Source: Hydractinia symbiolongicarpus (taxonomy: Eukaryota; Cnidaria; Hydrozoa; Anthoathecata; Hydractiniidae). Taken from it: 64,000 bases of DNA. Shown in pieces: positions 49,913-62,640 of this stretch. The notes below the pieces were generated by a model. The model searched no databases. It saw only the letters and a program-made list of their open reading frames with translations, and had not been told where the DNA came from. The stretch's first letter is position 1. The number at the start of each line of letters is the position of its first letter. Location of the stretch: positions 31,622,001 through 31,686,000 of the forward strand of contig NC_079884.1 in the NCBI RefSeq assembly GCF_029227915.1, written 5' to 3'. The position numbers and the translations under genes are program-made.

Positions 49913-51060
49913 AACTCATTTTCCGAACGATTTTTTAAATTATTTTTTAACACTAAAACGCATGAGACTTGTAGTTTTCAAAAATGTTTTTATTTTTGAT
50001 GAGACGCCTAATGAAAGAGGTTTAATCGCCGGCAAACGAAAACCAGCGATTTCCCCGAAAATCCCGGGCTTGGCCCGTGTAGTCGAATGTATACAAAGAA
50101 AGTACCCAGGGAGTAAACTCATTTCCCGAACGATTTTTCAAATTTTTTTTTCACCACTAAAGCCCATGAGACTTGTAGTTTTTAAAAATGTCTTCATTTT
50201 TGATGAGCGCTGAATAAAAGAAGTTTAATCGCCGGCAAACGAAAACCCGCCATTTCCCGTAAACCCCGGGGTTGGCCCGTATAGTCGAATGTATACAAAG
50301 AAAGTACCCAGGGAGTAAACTCATTTCCCAAACGATTTTTTAAATTATTATTTCACCACTAAAGCCTATGAGACTTGTAGTTTTTAAAAATGTATTCTTT
50401 TTTGATGAGACGCTGAATAAAAGCAGTTTAATCGCCGGCAAACGAAAACCCGCGATTTTCCGTAAACCCCGGGCTTGGCCCGTGTAGTCGAATGTATACA
50501 AAGAAAGTACCCTGTGAGTAAACTCATTTCCAAAACGATTTTTTAAATTATCTTTTCACCACTAAAGCCTATGAGACTTGTAGTTTTCAAAAATGTTTTC
50601 ATTTTTGATGGGACGCTGAATAAAAGAAGTTTAATCGCCAGCAAACGAAAACCCGCGATTTCCCGTAAATCCCGGACTCGGCCCGTATAGTCAAAAGTAT
50701 ACAAAGAAAGTACCCAGGGAGTAAACTCATTTTCCGAACGATTTTTTAAATTATTTTTTCACCACTAAAACGCATGAGACTTGTAGTTTTCAAAAATGTT
50801 TTCATTTTTGATGAGACGCTTAATGAAAGAGGTTTAATCGCCGGCAAACGAAAACCAGCGATTTCCCCTAAATCCCGGGCTTGGCCCGTGTAGTCGAATG
50901 TATACAAAGAAAGTACCCAGGGAGTAAACTCATTTCCCGAACGATTTTTTAATTATTTTTTTTCACCACTAAAGCCCACGAGACTTGTAGTTTTTAAAAA
51001 TATCTTCATTTTTGATGAGCGCTGAATAAAAGAAGTTTAATCGCCGGCAAACGAAAACCC
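49910..51060. repeat. About 1.15-kb block repeated at 53.76-54.92 kb
   Basis: Marked by TTTTTAACAC/TTTTTTACCAC, TTCCCCGAAAATCCC, CGATTTTTCAAATTTTTT, CCCCGGGGTTGGCCC (50271 and 54123) and GACTCGTCCCG. The offset is 3852 bp, nineteen monomers minus 5 bp. It alternates with the 1217-bp block type. Confidence 0.78.
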
Positions 51061-51332
51061 GCGATTTCCCGTAAATCCCGGACTCGTCCCGTATAGTCAA
51101 AAGTATACAAAGAAAGTACCCTGTGAGTAAAGTCATTTTCAAAACGATTTTTTAAATTATCTTTTCACCACTAAAGCCTATGAGACTTGTAGTTTTCAAA
51201 AATGTTTTCATTTTTGATGAGACGCTGAATAAAAGAAGTTTAATCGCCGGCAAAGGAAAACCCGCGATTTCCCGTAAATCCCCGGCTTGGCCTGTATAGT
51301 TGAATGTATACAAAGAAAGTACCCTGTGAGTA

Positions 51333-53770
51333 AACTAATTTCCAAAACGATTTTTTAAATTATCTTTTCACCACTAAAATGCATAAGACTTGTAGTTTTC
51401 AAAAATGTTTTCATTTTTGATTAGACACTGAATAAAAGAAGTTTAATCGCCGCCAAACGAAAACCCGCGATTTCCCGTAAATCCCGGGCTTGGCCCGTAT
51501 AGTCGAATGTATACAAAGAAAGTACCCTGTGAGTAAACTCATTTCCAAAACGATTTTTTAAATTATCTTTTCACCACTAAAACGCATGAGACTTGTAGTT
51601 TTCAAAAATGTTTTCATTTTTGATGAGACGCTTAATGAAAGTGGATTAATCGCCGGCAAACGAAAACCCGCGATTTCCCGTAAATCCCGGGCTTGGCCCG
51701 TATAGTCGAATGGATACAAAGAAAGTACCCTGTGAGTAAACTCACTTCCAAAGCGATTTTTTAAATTATTTTTTCACCACTAAAACGCATGAGACTTGTA
51801 GTTTTCAAAAATGTTTTCATTTTTGATTAGACACTGAATGAAAGAAGTTTAATCGCGGGCAAACGAAAACCTGCCATTTCCCGTAAATCCCGGCTTGGCC
51901 CGTATAGTCAAAAGCATACAAAGAAAGTACCCAGGGAGTAAACTCATTTCCCGAACGATTTTTTATATTATTTTTTCACCACTAAAACGCATGAAACTTG
52001 TAGTTTTCAAAAATGTTTTCATTTTTGATGGGACGCTGAATAAAAGAAGTTTAATCGCCAGCAAACGAAAACCCGCGATTTCCCGTAAATCCCGGACTCG
52101 GCCCGTATAGTCAAAAGTATACAAAGAAAGTACCCAGGGAGTAAACTCATTTTCCGAACGATTTTTCAAATTTTTTTTTCACCACTAAAGCCCATGAGAC
52201 TTGTAGTTTTTAAAAATGTCTTCATTTTTGATGAGCGCTGAATAAAAGAAGTTTAATCGCCGGCAAACGAAAACCCGCCATTTCCCGTAAACCCCGGGGT
52301 TGGCCCGTATAGTCGAATGTATACAAAGAAAGTACCCAGGGAGTAAACTCATTTCCCAAACGATTTTTTAAATTATTATTTCACCACTAAAGCCTATGAG
52401 ACTTGTAGTTTTTAAAAATGTATTCATTTTTGATGAGACGCTGAATAAAAGCAGTTTAATCGCCGGCAAACGAAAACCCGCGATTTTCCGTAAACCCCGG
52501 GCTTGGCCCGTGTAGTCGAATGTATACAAAGAAAGTACCCTGTGAGTAAACTCATTTCCAAAACGATTTTTTAAATTATCTTTTCACCACTAAAATGCAT
52601 AAGACTTGTAGTTTTCAAAAATGTTTTCATTTTTGATTAGACACTGAATAAAAGAAGTTTAATCGCCGCCAAACGAAAACCCGCGATTTCCCGTAAATCC
52701 CGGGCTTGGCCCGTATAGTCGAATGTATACAAAGAAAGTACCCTGTGAGTAAACTCATTTCCAAAACGATTTTTTAAATTATCTTTTCACCACTAAAACG
52801 CATGAGACTTGTAGTTTTCAAAAATGTTTTCATTTTTGATGAGACGCTTAATGAAAGTGGATTAATCGCCGGCAAACGAAAACCCGCGATTTCCCGTAAA
52901 TCCCGGGCTTGGCCCGTATAGTCGAATGGATACAAAGAAAGTACCCTGTGAGTAAACTCACTTCCAAAGCGATTTTTTAAATTATTTTTTCACCACTAAA
53001 ACGCATGAGACTTGTAGTTTTCAAAAATGTTTTCATTTTTGATTAGACACTGAATGAAAGAAGTTTAATCGCGGGCAAACGAAAACCCGCCATTTCCCGT
53101 AAATCCCGGCTTGGCCCGTATAGTCAAAAGCATACAAAGAAAGTACCCAGGGAGTAAACTCATTTCCCGAACGATTTTTTATATTATTTTTTCACCACTA
53201 AAACGCATGAAACTTGTAGTTTTCAAAAATGTTTTCATTTTTGATGGGACGCTGAATAAAAGAAGTTTAATCGCCAGCAAACGAAAACCCGCGATTTCCC
53301 GTAAATCCCGGACTCGGCCCGTATAGTCAAAAGTATACAAAGAAAGTACCCAGGGAGTAAACTCATTTTCCGAACGATTTTTTAAATTATTTTTTCACCA
53401 ATAAAACGCATGAGACTTGTAGTTTTCAAAAATGTTTTCATTTTTGATGAGACGCTTAATGAAAGAGGTTTAATCGCCGGCAAACGAAAACCAGCGATTT
53501 CCCCTAAATCCCGGGCTTGGCCCGTGTAGTCGAATGTATACAAAGAAAGTACCCAGGGAGTAAACTCATTTCCCGAACGATTTTTTAATTATTTTTTTTC
53601 ACCACTAAAGCCCACGAGACTTGTATTTTTTAAAAATATCTTCATTTTTGATGAGCGCTGAATAAAAGAAGTTTAATCGCCGGCAAACGAAAACCCGCGA
53701 TTTCCCGTAAATCCCGGACTCGTCCCGTATAGTCAAAAGTATACAAAGAAAGTATCCAGGGAGTAAACTC
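51333..53770. repeat. Further copies of the 1217-bp six-monomer block
   Basis: The same marker order as at 47.48-49.91 kb (ATGCATAAGAC, GGATACAAAG, GCGGGCAAAC, GCATACAAAG, CATGAAACTTG) appears from 51333 and again from about 52550, offset 1216 bp. The first of these switches to another monomer series at about 52150, where CGATTTTTCAAATTTTTTTTTC follows. It is therefore a hybrid of two block types. Confidence 0.8.
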
Positions 53771-54920
53771 ATTTTCCGAACGATTTTTTAAATTATTTTT
53801 TACCACTAAAACGCATGAGACTTGTAGTTTTCAAAAATATTTTTATTTTTGATGAGACGCCTAATGAAAGAGGTTTAATCGCCGGCAAACGAAAACCAGC
53901 GATTTCCCCGAAAATCCCGGGCTTGGCCCGTGTAGTCGAATGTATACAAAGAAAGTACCCAGGGAGTAAACTCATTTCCGAACGATTTTTCAAATTTTTT
54001 TTTCACCACTAAAGCCCATGAGACTTGTAGTTTTTAAAAATGTCTTCATTTTTGATGAGCGCTGAATAAAAGAAGTTTAATCGCCGGCAAACGAAAACCC
54101 GCCATTTCCCGTAAACCCCGGGGTTGGCCCGTATAGTCGAATGTATACAAAGAAAGTACCCAGGGAGTAAACTCATTTCCCAAACGATTTCTTAAATTAT
54201 TATTTCACCACTAAAGCCTATGAGACTTGTAGTTTTTAAAAATGTATTCATTTTTGATGAGACGCTGAATAAAAGCAGTTTAATCGCCGGCAAACGAAAA
54301 CCCGCGATTTTCCGTAAACCCCGGGCTTGGCCCGTGTAGTCGAATGTATACAAAGAAAGTACCCTGTGAGTAAACTCATTTCCAAAACGATTTTTTAAAT
54401 TATCTTTTCACCACTAAAGCCTATGAGACTTGTAGTTTTCAAAAATGTTTTCATTTTTGATGGGACGCTGAATAAAAGAAGTTTAATCGCCAGCAAACGA
54501 AAACCCGCGATTTCCCGTAAATCCCGGACTCGGCCCGTATAGTCAAAAGTATACAAAGAAAGTACCCAGGGAGTAAACTCATTTTCCGAACGATTTTTTA
54601 AATTATTTTTTCACCACTAAAACGCATGAGACTTGTAGTTTTCAAAAATGTTTTCATTTTTGATGAGACGCTTAATGAAAGAGGTTTAATCGCCGGCAAA
54701 CGAAAACCAGCGATTTCCCCTAAATCCCGGGCTTGGCCCGTGTAGTCGCATGTATACAAAGAAAGTACCCAGGGAGTAAACTCATTTCCCGAACGATTTT
54801 TTAATTATTTTTTTTCACCACTAAAGCCCACGAGACATGTAGTTTTTAAAAATATCTTCATTTTTGATGAGCGCTGAATAAAAGAAGTTTAATCGCCGGC
54901 AAACGAAAACCCGCGATTTC
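53760..54920. repeat. Second copy of the 49.9-51.1 kb block
   Basis: Same order of marked monomers as at 49.91-51.06 kb, with private changes (CAAAAATATTTTTATTTTTG near 53835, one base lost in CATTTCCGAACG near 53972, GTCGCATG near 54747). Its GTTGGCCC marker recurs 1217 bp later at 55340, so the next duplicated block begins with the same monomers. Confidence 0.75.
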
Positions 54921-57200
54921 CCGTAAATCCCGGACTCGTCCCGTATAGTCAAAAGTATACAAAGAAAGTACCCAGGGAGTAAACTCATTTTCCGAACGAT
55001 TTTTTAAATTATTTTTTACCACTAAAACGCATGAGACTTGTAGTTTTCAAAAATGTTTTTATTTTTGATGAGACGCCTAATGAAAGAGGTTTAATCGCCG
55101 GCAAACGAAAACCAGCGATTTCCCCGAAAATCCCGGGCTTGGCCCGTGTAGTCGAATGTATACAAAGAAAGTACCCAGGGAGTAAACTCATTTCCCGAAC
55201 GATTTTTCAAATTTTTTTTTCACCACTAAAGCCCATGAGACTTGTAGTTTTTAAAAATGTCTTCATTTTTGATGAGTGCTGAATAAAAGAAGTTTAATCG
55301 CCGGCAAACAAAAACCCGCCATTTCCCGTAAACCCCGGGGTTGGCCCGTATAGTCGAATGTATACAAAGAAAGTACCCAGGGAGTAAACTCATTTCCCAA
55401 ACGATTTTTTAAATTATTATTTCACCACTAAAGCCTATGAGACTTGTAGTTTTTAAAAATGTATTCATTTTTGATGAGACGCTGAATAAAAGCAGTTTAA
55501 TCGCCGGCAAACGAAAACCCGCGATTTTCCGTAAATCCCGGGATTGGCCCGTATAGTCAAATGTATACAAAGAAAGTACCCAGTGAGTAAACTCATTTCC
55601 AAAACGATTTTTTAAATTATCTTTTCACCACTAAAGCCTATGAGACTTGTAGTTTTCAAAAATGTTTTCATTTTTGATGAGACGCTAAATGAAAGAGGTT
55701 TAATCGCCGGCAAACGAAAACCAGCGATTTCCCCTAAATCCAGGGCTTGGCCCGTGTAGTCGAATGTATAGAATGAAGGTACCCAGGGAGTAAACTCATT
55801 TCCCGAACGATTTTTTAATATTTTATTTCACCACTAAATCCCATGAGACTTGTAGTTTTTAAAAATGTTTTCATTTTTGATGAGCGCTGAATAAAAGAAG
55901 TTTAATCGCCGGCAAACGAAAACATGCCATTTCCCGTAAACCCCGGGCTTGGCCCGTATAGTCAAATGTATACAAAGAAAGTACCCAGGGAGTAAACTCA
56001 TTTCCCAAACGATTTTTTAAATTATTATTTCACCACTAAAGCCTATGAGACTTGTAGTTTTTAAAAATGTATTCATTTTTGATGAGACGCTGAAAAAAAG
56101 CAGTTTAATCGCCGGCAAACAAAAACTCGCGATTTCCCGTAAATCCCGGGCTTGGCCCGTATAGTCAAATGTATACAAAGAAAGTACCCTGTGAGTAAAC
56201 TCATTTCCAAAACGATTTTTTAAATTATTTTTTCACCACTAAAGCCTATGAGACTTGTAGTTTTCAAAAATGTTTTCATTTTTGATGAGACGCTGAATAA
56301 AAGAAGTTTAATCGCTGGCAAAGGATAACCCGCGATTTCCCGTAAATCCCGGGCTTGGCCCGTAGAGTCGAATGTATACAAAGAAAGTACCCTGTGAGTA
56401 AACCATTTTCTAAAACGATTTTTTAAATTATCTTTTCACCACTAAAATGCATGAGACTTGTAGTTTTCAAAAATGTTTTCATTTTTGATTAGACACTGAA
56501 TAAAAGAAGTGTAATCACCGGCAAACAAAAACCCGCCATTTCCCGTAAATCCCGGGCTTGGCCCGTATAGTCAAAAGTATACAAAGAAAGTACCCAGGGA
56601 GTGAACTCATTTCCCGAACCATTTTTTATATTATTTTTTCACCACTAAAACGCATGAGACTTGTAGTTTCAAAAATGTTTTCATTTTTGATGGGACGCTG
56701 AATAAAAGAAGTTTAATCGCCGGCAAACGAAAACCCGCGATTTCCCGTAAATCCCGGACTCGGCCCGTATAGTCAAAAGTATACAAAGAAATTACCCAGG
56801 GAGTAAACTCATTTTCCGAACGATTTTTTAAATTATTTTTCACCACTAAAACGCATGAGACTTGTAGTTTTCAAAAATGTTTTCATTTTTGATGAGACGC
56901 TTAATGAAAGAGGTTTAATCGCCGGCAAACGAAAATTAGCGATTTCCCCTAAATCCCGGGCTTGGCCCGTGTAGTCGAATGTATACAAAGAAAGTACCCT
57001 GTGAGTAAACTCATTTCCAAAACGATTTTTTAAATTATCTTTTCACCACTAAAGCCTATGAGACTTGTAGTTTTCAAAAATGTTTTCATTTTTGATGAGA
57101 CGCTAAATGAAAGAGGTTTAATCGCCGGCAAACGAAAACCAGCGATTTCCCCTAAATCCCGGGCTTGGCCCGTGTAGTCGAATGTATGCAAAAAAAGTAC
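54900..57200. repeat. 2.2-kb block, first copy of a pair spaced 4.46 kb apart
   Basis: Rare marks are shared with 59.3-61.66 kb at 4459-4460 bp: GTATAGAATGAAGGTAC (about 55766/60225), AAAACATGCCATT (55919/60378), CTGAAAAAAAGCAG, GAAATTACCCAGG (56789/61249), GAAAATTAGCGA (56931/61391) and GTATGCAAAAAAAG (57184/61644). A stretch of about 0.1 kb near 56.5-56.65 kb differs from its partner, as if one monomer was replaced. Confidence 0.87.
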
Positions 57201-59299
57201 CCAGGGAGTAAACTCATTTCCCGAACGATTTTTTAATTATTTTTTTTCACCACTAAAGCCCACGAGACTTGTAGTTTTTAAAAATATCTTCATTTTTGAT
57301 GAGCGCTGAATAAAAGAAGTTTAATCGCCGGCAAACGAAAACCCGCGATTTCCCGTAAATCCCGGACTCGTCCCGTATAGTCAAAAGTATACAAAGAAAG
57401 TACCCTGTGAGTAAAGTCATTTTCAAAACGATTTTTTAAATTATCTTTTCACCACTAAAGCCTATGAGACTTGTAGTTTTCAAAAATGTTTTCATTTTTG
57501 ATGAGACGCTGAATAAAAGAAGTTTAATCGCCGGCAAAGGAAAACCCGCGATTTCCCGTAAATCCCCGGCTTGGCCTGTATAGTTGAATGTATACAAAGA
57601 AAGTACCCTGTGAGTAAACTAATTTCCAAAACGATTTTTTAAATTATCTTTTCACCACTAAAATGCATAAGACTTGTAGTTTTCAAAAATGTTTTCATTT
57701 TTGATTAGACACTGAATAAAAGAAGTTTAATCGCCGCCAAACGAAAACCCGCGATTTCCCGTAAATCCCGGGCTTGGCCCGTATAGTCGAATGTATACAA
57801 AGAAAGTACCCTGTGAGTAAACTCATTTCCAAAACGATTTTTTAAATTATCTTTTCACCACTAAAACGCATGAGACTTGTAGTTTTCAAAAATGTTTTCA
57901 TTTTTGATGAGACGCTTAATGAAAGTGGATTAATCGCCGGCAAACGAAAACCCGCGATTTCCCGTAAATCCCGGGCTTGGCCCGTATAGTCGAATGGATA
58001 CAAAGAAAGTACCCTGTGAGTAAACTCACTTCCAAAGCGATTTTTTAAATTATTTTTTCACCACTAAAACGCATGAGACTTGTAGTTTTCAAAAATGTTT
58101 TCATTTTTGATTAGACACTGAATGAAAGAAGTTTAATCGCGGGCAAACGAAAACCCGCCATTTCCCGTAAATCCCGGCTTGGCCCGTATAGTCAAAAGCA
58201 TACAAAGAAAGTACCCAGGGAGTAAACTCATTTCCCGAACGATTTTTTATATTATTTTTTCACCACTAAAACGCATGAAACTTGTAGTTTTCAAAAATGT
58301 TTTCATTTTTGATGAGACGCTTAATGAAAGTGGATTAATCGCCGGCAAACGAAAACCCGCGATTTCCCGTAAATCCCGGGCTTGGCCCGTATAGTCGAAT
58401 GGATACAAAGAAAGTACCCTGTGAGTAAACTCACTTCCAAAGCGATTTTTTAAATTATTTTTTCACCACTAAAACGCATGAGACTTGTAGTTTTCAAAAA
58501 TGTTTTCATTTTTGATTAGACACTGAATGAAAGAAGTTTAATCGCGGGCAAACGAAAACCCGCCATTTCCCGTAAATCCCGGCTTGGCCCGTATAGTCAA
58601 AAGCATACAAAGAAAGTACCCAGGGAGTAAACTCATTTTCCGAACGATTTTTTAAATTATTTTTTCACCACTAAAACGCATGAGACTTGTAGTTTTCAAA
58701 AATGTTTTCATTTTTGATGAGACGCTTAATGAAAGAGGTTTAATCGCCGGCAAACGAAAACCAGCGATTTCCCCTAAATCCCGGGCTTGGCCCGTGTAGT
58801 CGAATGTATACAAAGAAAGTACCCAGGGAGTAAACTCATTTCCCGAACGATTTTTTAATTATTTTTTTTCACCACTAAAGCCCACGAGACTTGTATTTTT
58901 TAAAAATATCTTCATTTTTGATGAGCGCTGAATAAAAGAAGTTTAATCGCCGGCAAACGAAAACCCGCGATTTCCCGTAAATCCCGGACTAGTCCCGTAT
59001 AGTCAAAAGTATACAAAGAAAGTATCCAGGGAGTAAACTCATTTTCCGAACGATTTTTTAAATTATTTTTTACCACTAAAACGCATGAGACTTGTAGTTT
59101 TCAAAAATGTTTTTATTTTTGATGAGACGCCTAATGAAAGAGGTTTAATCGCCGGCAAACGAAAACCAGCGATTTCCCCGAAAATCCCGGGCTTGGCCCG
59201 TGTAGTCGAATGTATACAAAGAAAGTACCCAGGGAGTAAACTCATTTCCCGAACGATTTTTCAAATTTTTTTTTCACCACTAAAGCCCATGAGACTTGT

Positions 59300-61660
59300 A
59301 GTTTTTAAAAATGTCTTCATTTTTGATGAGCGCTGAATAAAAGAAGTTTAATCGCCGGCAAACGAAAACCCGCGATTTCCCGTAAATCCCGGACTCGTCC
59401 CGTATAGTCAAAAGTATACAAAGAAAGTACCCAGGGAGTAAACTCATTTTCCGAACGATTTTTCAAATTATTTTTTACCACTAAAACGCATGAGACTTGT
59501 AGTTTTCAAAAATGTTTTTATTTTTGATGAGACGCCTAATGAAAGAGGTTTAATCGCCGGCAAACGAAAACCAGCGATTTCCCCGAAAATCCCGGGCTTG
59601 GCCCGTGTAGTCGAATGTATACAAAGAAAGTACCCAGGGAGTAAACTCATTTCCCGAACGATTTTTCAAATTTTTTTTTCACCACTAAAGCCCATGAGAC
59701 TTGTAGTTTTTAAAAATGTCTTCATTTTTGATGAGTGCTGAATAAAAGAAGCTTAATCGCCGGCAAACAAAAACCCGCCATTTCCCGTAAACCCCGGGGT
59801 TGGCCCGTATAGTCGAATGTATACAAAGAAAGTACCCAGGGAGTAAACTCATTTCCCAAACGATTTTTTAAATTATTATTTCACCACTAAAGCCTATGAG
59901 ACTTGTAGTTTTTAAAAATGTATTCATTTTTGATGAGACGCTGAATAAAAGCAGTTTAATCGCCGGCAAACGAAAACCCGCGATTTTCCGTAAATCCCGG
60001 GATTGGCCCGTATAGTCAAATGTATACAAAGAAAGTACCCAGTGAGTAAACTCATTTCCAAAACGATTTTTTAAATTATCTTTTCACCACTAAAGCCTAT
60101 GAGACTTGTAGTTTTCAAAAATGTTTTCATTTTTGATGACACGCTAAATGAAAGAGGTTTAATCGCCGGCAAACGAAAACCAGCGATTTCCCCTAAATCC
60201 AGGGCTTGGCCCGTGTAGTCGAATGTATAGAATGAAGGTACCCAGGGAGTAAACTCATTTCCCGAACGATTTTTTAATATTTTATTTCACCACTAAATCC
60301 CATGAGACTTGTAGTTTTTAAAAATGTTTTCATTTTTGATGAGCGCTGAATAAAATAAGTTTAATCGCCGGCAAACGAAAACATGCCATTTCCCGTAAAC
60401 CCCGGGCTTGGCCCGTATAGTCAAATGTATACAAAGAAAGTACCCAGGGAGTAAACTCATTTCCCAAACGATTTTTTAAATTATTATTTCACCACTAAAG
60501 CCTATGAGACTTGTAGTTTTTAAAAATGTATTCATTTTTGATGAGACGCTGAAAAAAAGCAGTTTAATCGCCGGCAAACAAAAACTCGCGATTTCCCGTA
60601 AATCCCGGGCTTGGCCCGTATAGTCAAATGTATACAAAGAAAGTACCCTGTGAGTAAACTCATTTCCAAAACGATTTTTTAAATTATTTTTTCACCACTA
60701 AAGCCTATGAGACTTGTAGTTTTCAAAAATGTTTTCATTTTTGATGAGACGCTGAATAAAAGAAGTTTAATCGCTGGCAAAGGATAACCCGCGATTTCCC
60801 GTAAATCCCGGGCTTGGCCCGTATAGTCGAATGTATACAAAGAAAGTACCCTGTGAGTAAACCATTTTCCAAAACGATTTTTTAAATTATCTTTTCACCA
60901 CTAAAATGCATGAGACTTGTAGTTTTCAAAAATGTTTTCATTTTTGATTAGACACTGAATAAAAGAAGTGTAATCACCGGCAAACAAAAACCCGCCATTT
61001 CCCGTAAATCCCGGGCTTGGCCCGTATAGTCGAATGTATACAAAGAAAGTACCCTGTGAGTAAACCATTTTCCAAAACGATTTTTTAAATTATCTTTTCA
61101 CCACTAAAATGCATGAGACTTGTAGTTTTCAAAAATGTTTTCATTTTTGATGGGATGCTGAATAAAAGAAGTTTAATCGCCGGCAAACGAAAACCCGCGA
61201 TTTCCCGTAAATCCCGGACTCGGCCCGTATAGTCAAAAGTATACAAAGAAATTACCCAGGGAGTAAACTCATTTTCCGAACGATTTTTTAAATTATTTTT
61301 CACCACTAAAACGCATGAGACTTGTAGTTTTCAAAAATGTTTTCATTTTTGATGAGACGCTTAATGAAAGAGGTTTAATCGCCGGCAAACGAAAATTAGC
61401 GATTTCCCCTAAATCCCGGGCTTGGCCCGTGTAGTCGAATGTATACAAAGAAAGTACCCTGTGAGTAAACTCATTTCCAAAACGATTTTTTAAATTATCT
61501 TTTCACCACTAAAGCCTATGAGACTTGTAGTTTTCAAAAATGTTTTCATTTTTGATGAGACGCTAAATGAAAGAGGTTTAATCGCCGGCAAACGAAAACC
61601 AGCGATTTCCCCTAAATCCCGGGCTTGGCCCGTGTAGTCGAATGTATGCAAAAAAAGTAC
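59300..61660. repeat. 2.3-kb block, second copy of the 4.46-kb-spaced pair
   Basis: Matches 54.9-57.2 kb apart from single-base changes (GATGACACGC near 60136, AAAATAAG near 60352, GGGATGCTG near 61152) and a swapped monomer at about 61.02-61.10 kb, where a type-B monomer replaces the type-A one of the first copy. The match ends at about 61660. Confidence 0.87.
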
Positions 61661-62640
61661 CCAGGGAGTAAACTCACTTCCCGAACGATTTTTTAATTTT
61701 TTTTTTCACCACTAAAACGCATGAGACTTGTAGTTTTCAAAAATGTTTTCATTTTTCATGAGACGCTAAATGAAAGAGGTTTAATCGCCGGCAAACGAAA
61801 ACCAGCGATTTCCCCTAAATCCCGGGCTTGCCCGTGTAGTCGAATGTATACAAAAAAAGTACCCAGGGAGTAAACTCATTTCCCGAACGATTTTTTAATT
61901 TTTTTTTTCACCACTAAAGCCCATGAGACTTGTAGTTTTTAAAAATGTTTTCATTTTTGATGAGCGCTGAATAAAAGAAGTTTAATCGCCGGGAAACGAA
62001 AACCCGCCATTTCCCGTAAACCCCGGGCTTGGCCCGTATAGTCGAATGTATACAAAGAAAGTACCCTGTGAGTAAACTCATTTCCAAAACGATTTTTTAA
62101 ATTATCTTTTCACCACTAAAGCCTATGAGACTTGTAGTTTTCAAAAATGTTTTCATTTTTGATGAGACGCTAAATGAAAGAGGTTTAATCGCCGGCAAAC
62201 GAAAACCAGCGATTTCCCCTAAATCCCGGGCTTGGCCCGTGTAGTCGAATGTATGCAAAAAAAGTACCCAGGGAGTAAACTCACTTCCCGAACGATTTTT
62301 TAATTTTTTTTTTCACCACTAAAACGCATGAGACTTGTAGTTTTCAAAAATGTTTTCATTTTTGATGAGACGCTAAATGAAAGAGGTTTAATCGCCGGCA
62401 AACGAAAACCAGCGATTTCCCCTAAATCCCGGGCTTGCCCGTGTAGTCGAATGTATACAAAAAAAGTACCCAGGGAGTAAACTCATTTCCCGAACGATTT
62501 TTTAATTTTTTTTTTCACCACTAAAGCCCATGAGACTTGTAGTTTTTAAAAATGTTTTCATTTTTGATGAGCGCTGAATAAAAGAAGTTTAATCGCCGGG
62601 AAACGAAAACCCGCCATTTCCCGTAAACCCCGGGCTTGGC
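61500..62640. repeat. 3-monomer (608 bp) tandem repeat, two copies
   Basis: Two nearly identical trimers. CGTGTAGTCGAATGTATGC recurs at 61631 and 62239, CCCGGGCTTGCCCG (one G lost) and GCCGGGAAACG follow in both. The only clear difference is TTTTTCATGAGACG in the first against TTTTTGATGAGACG in the second, so the duplication looks recent. Confidence 0.87.
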
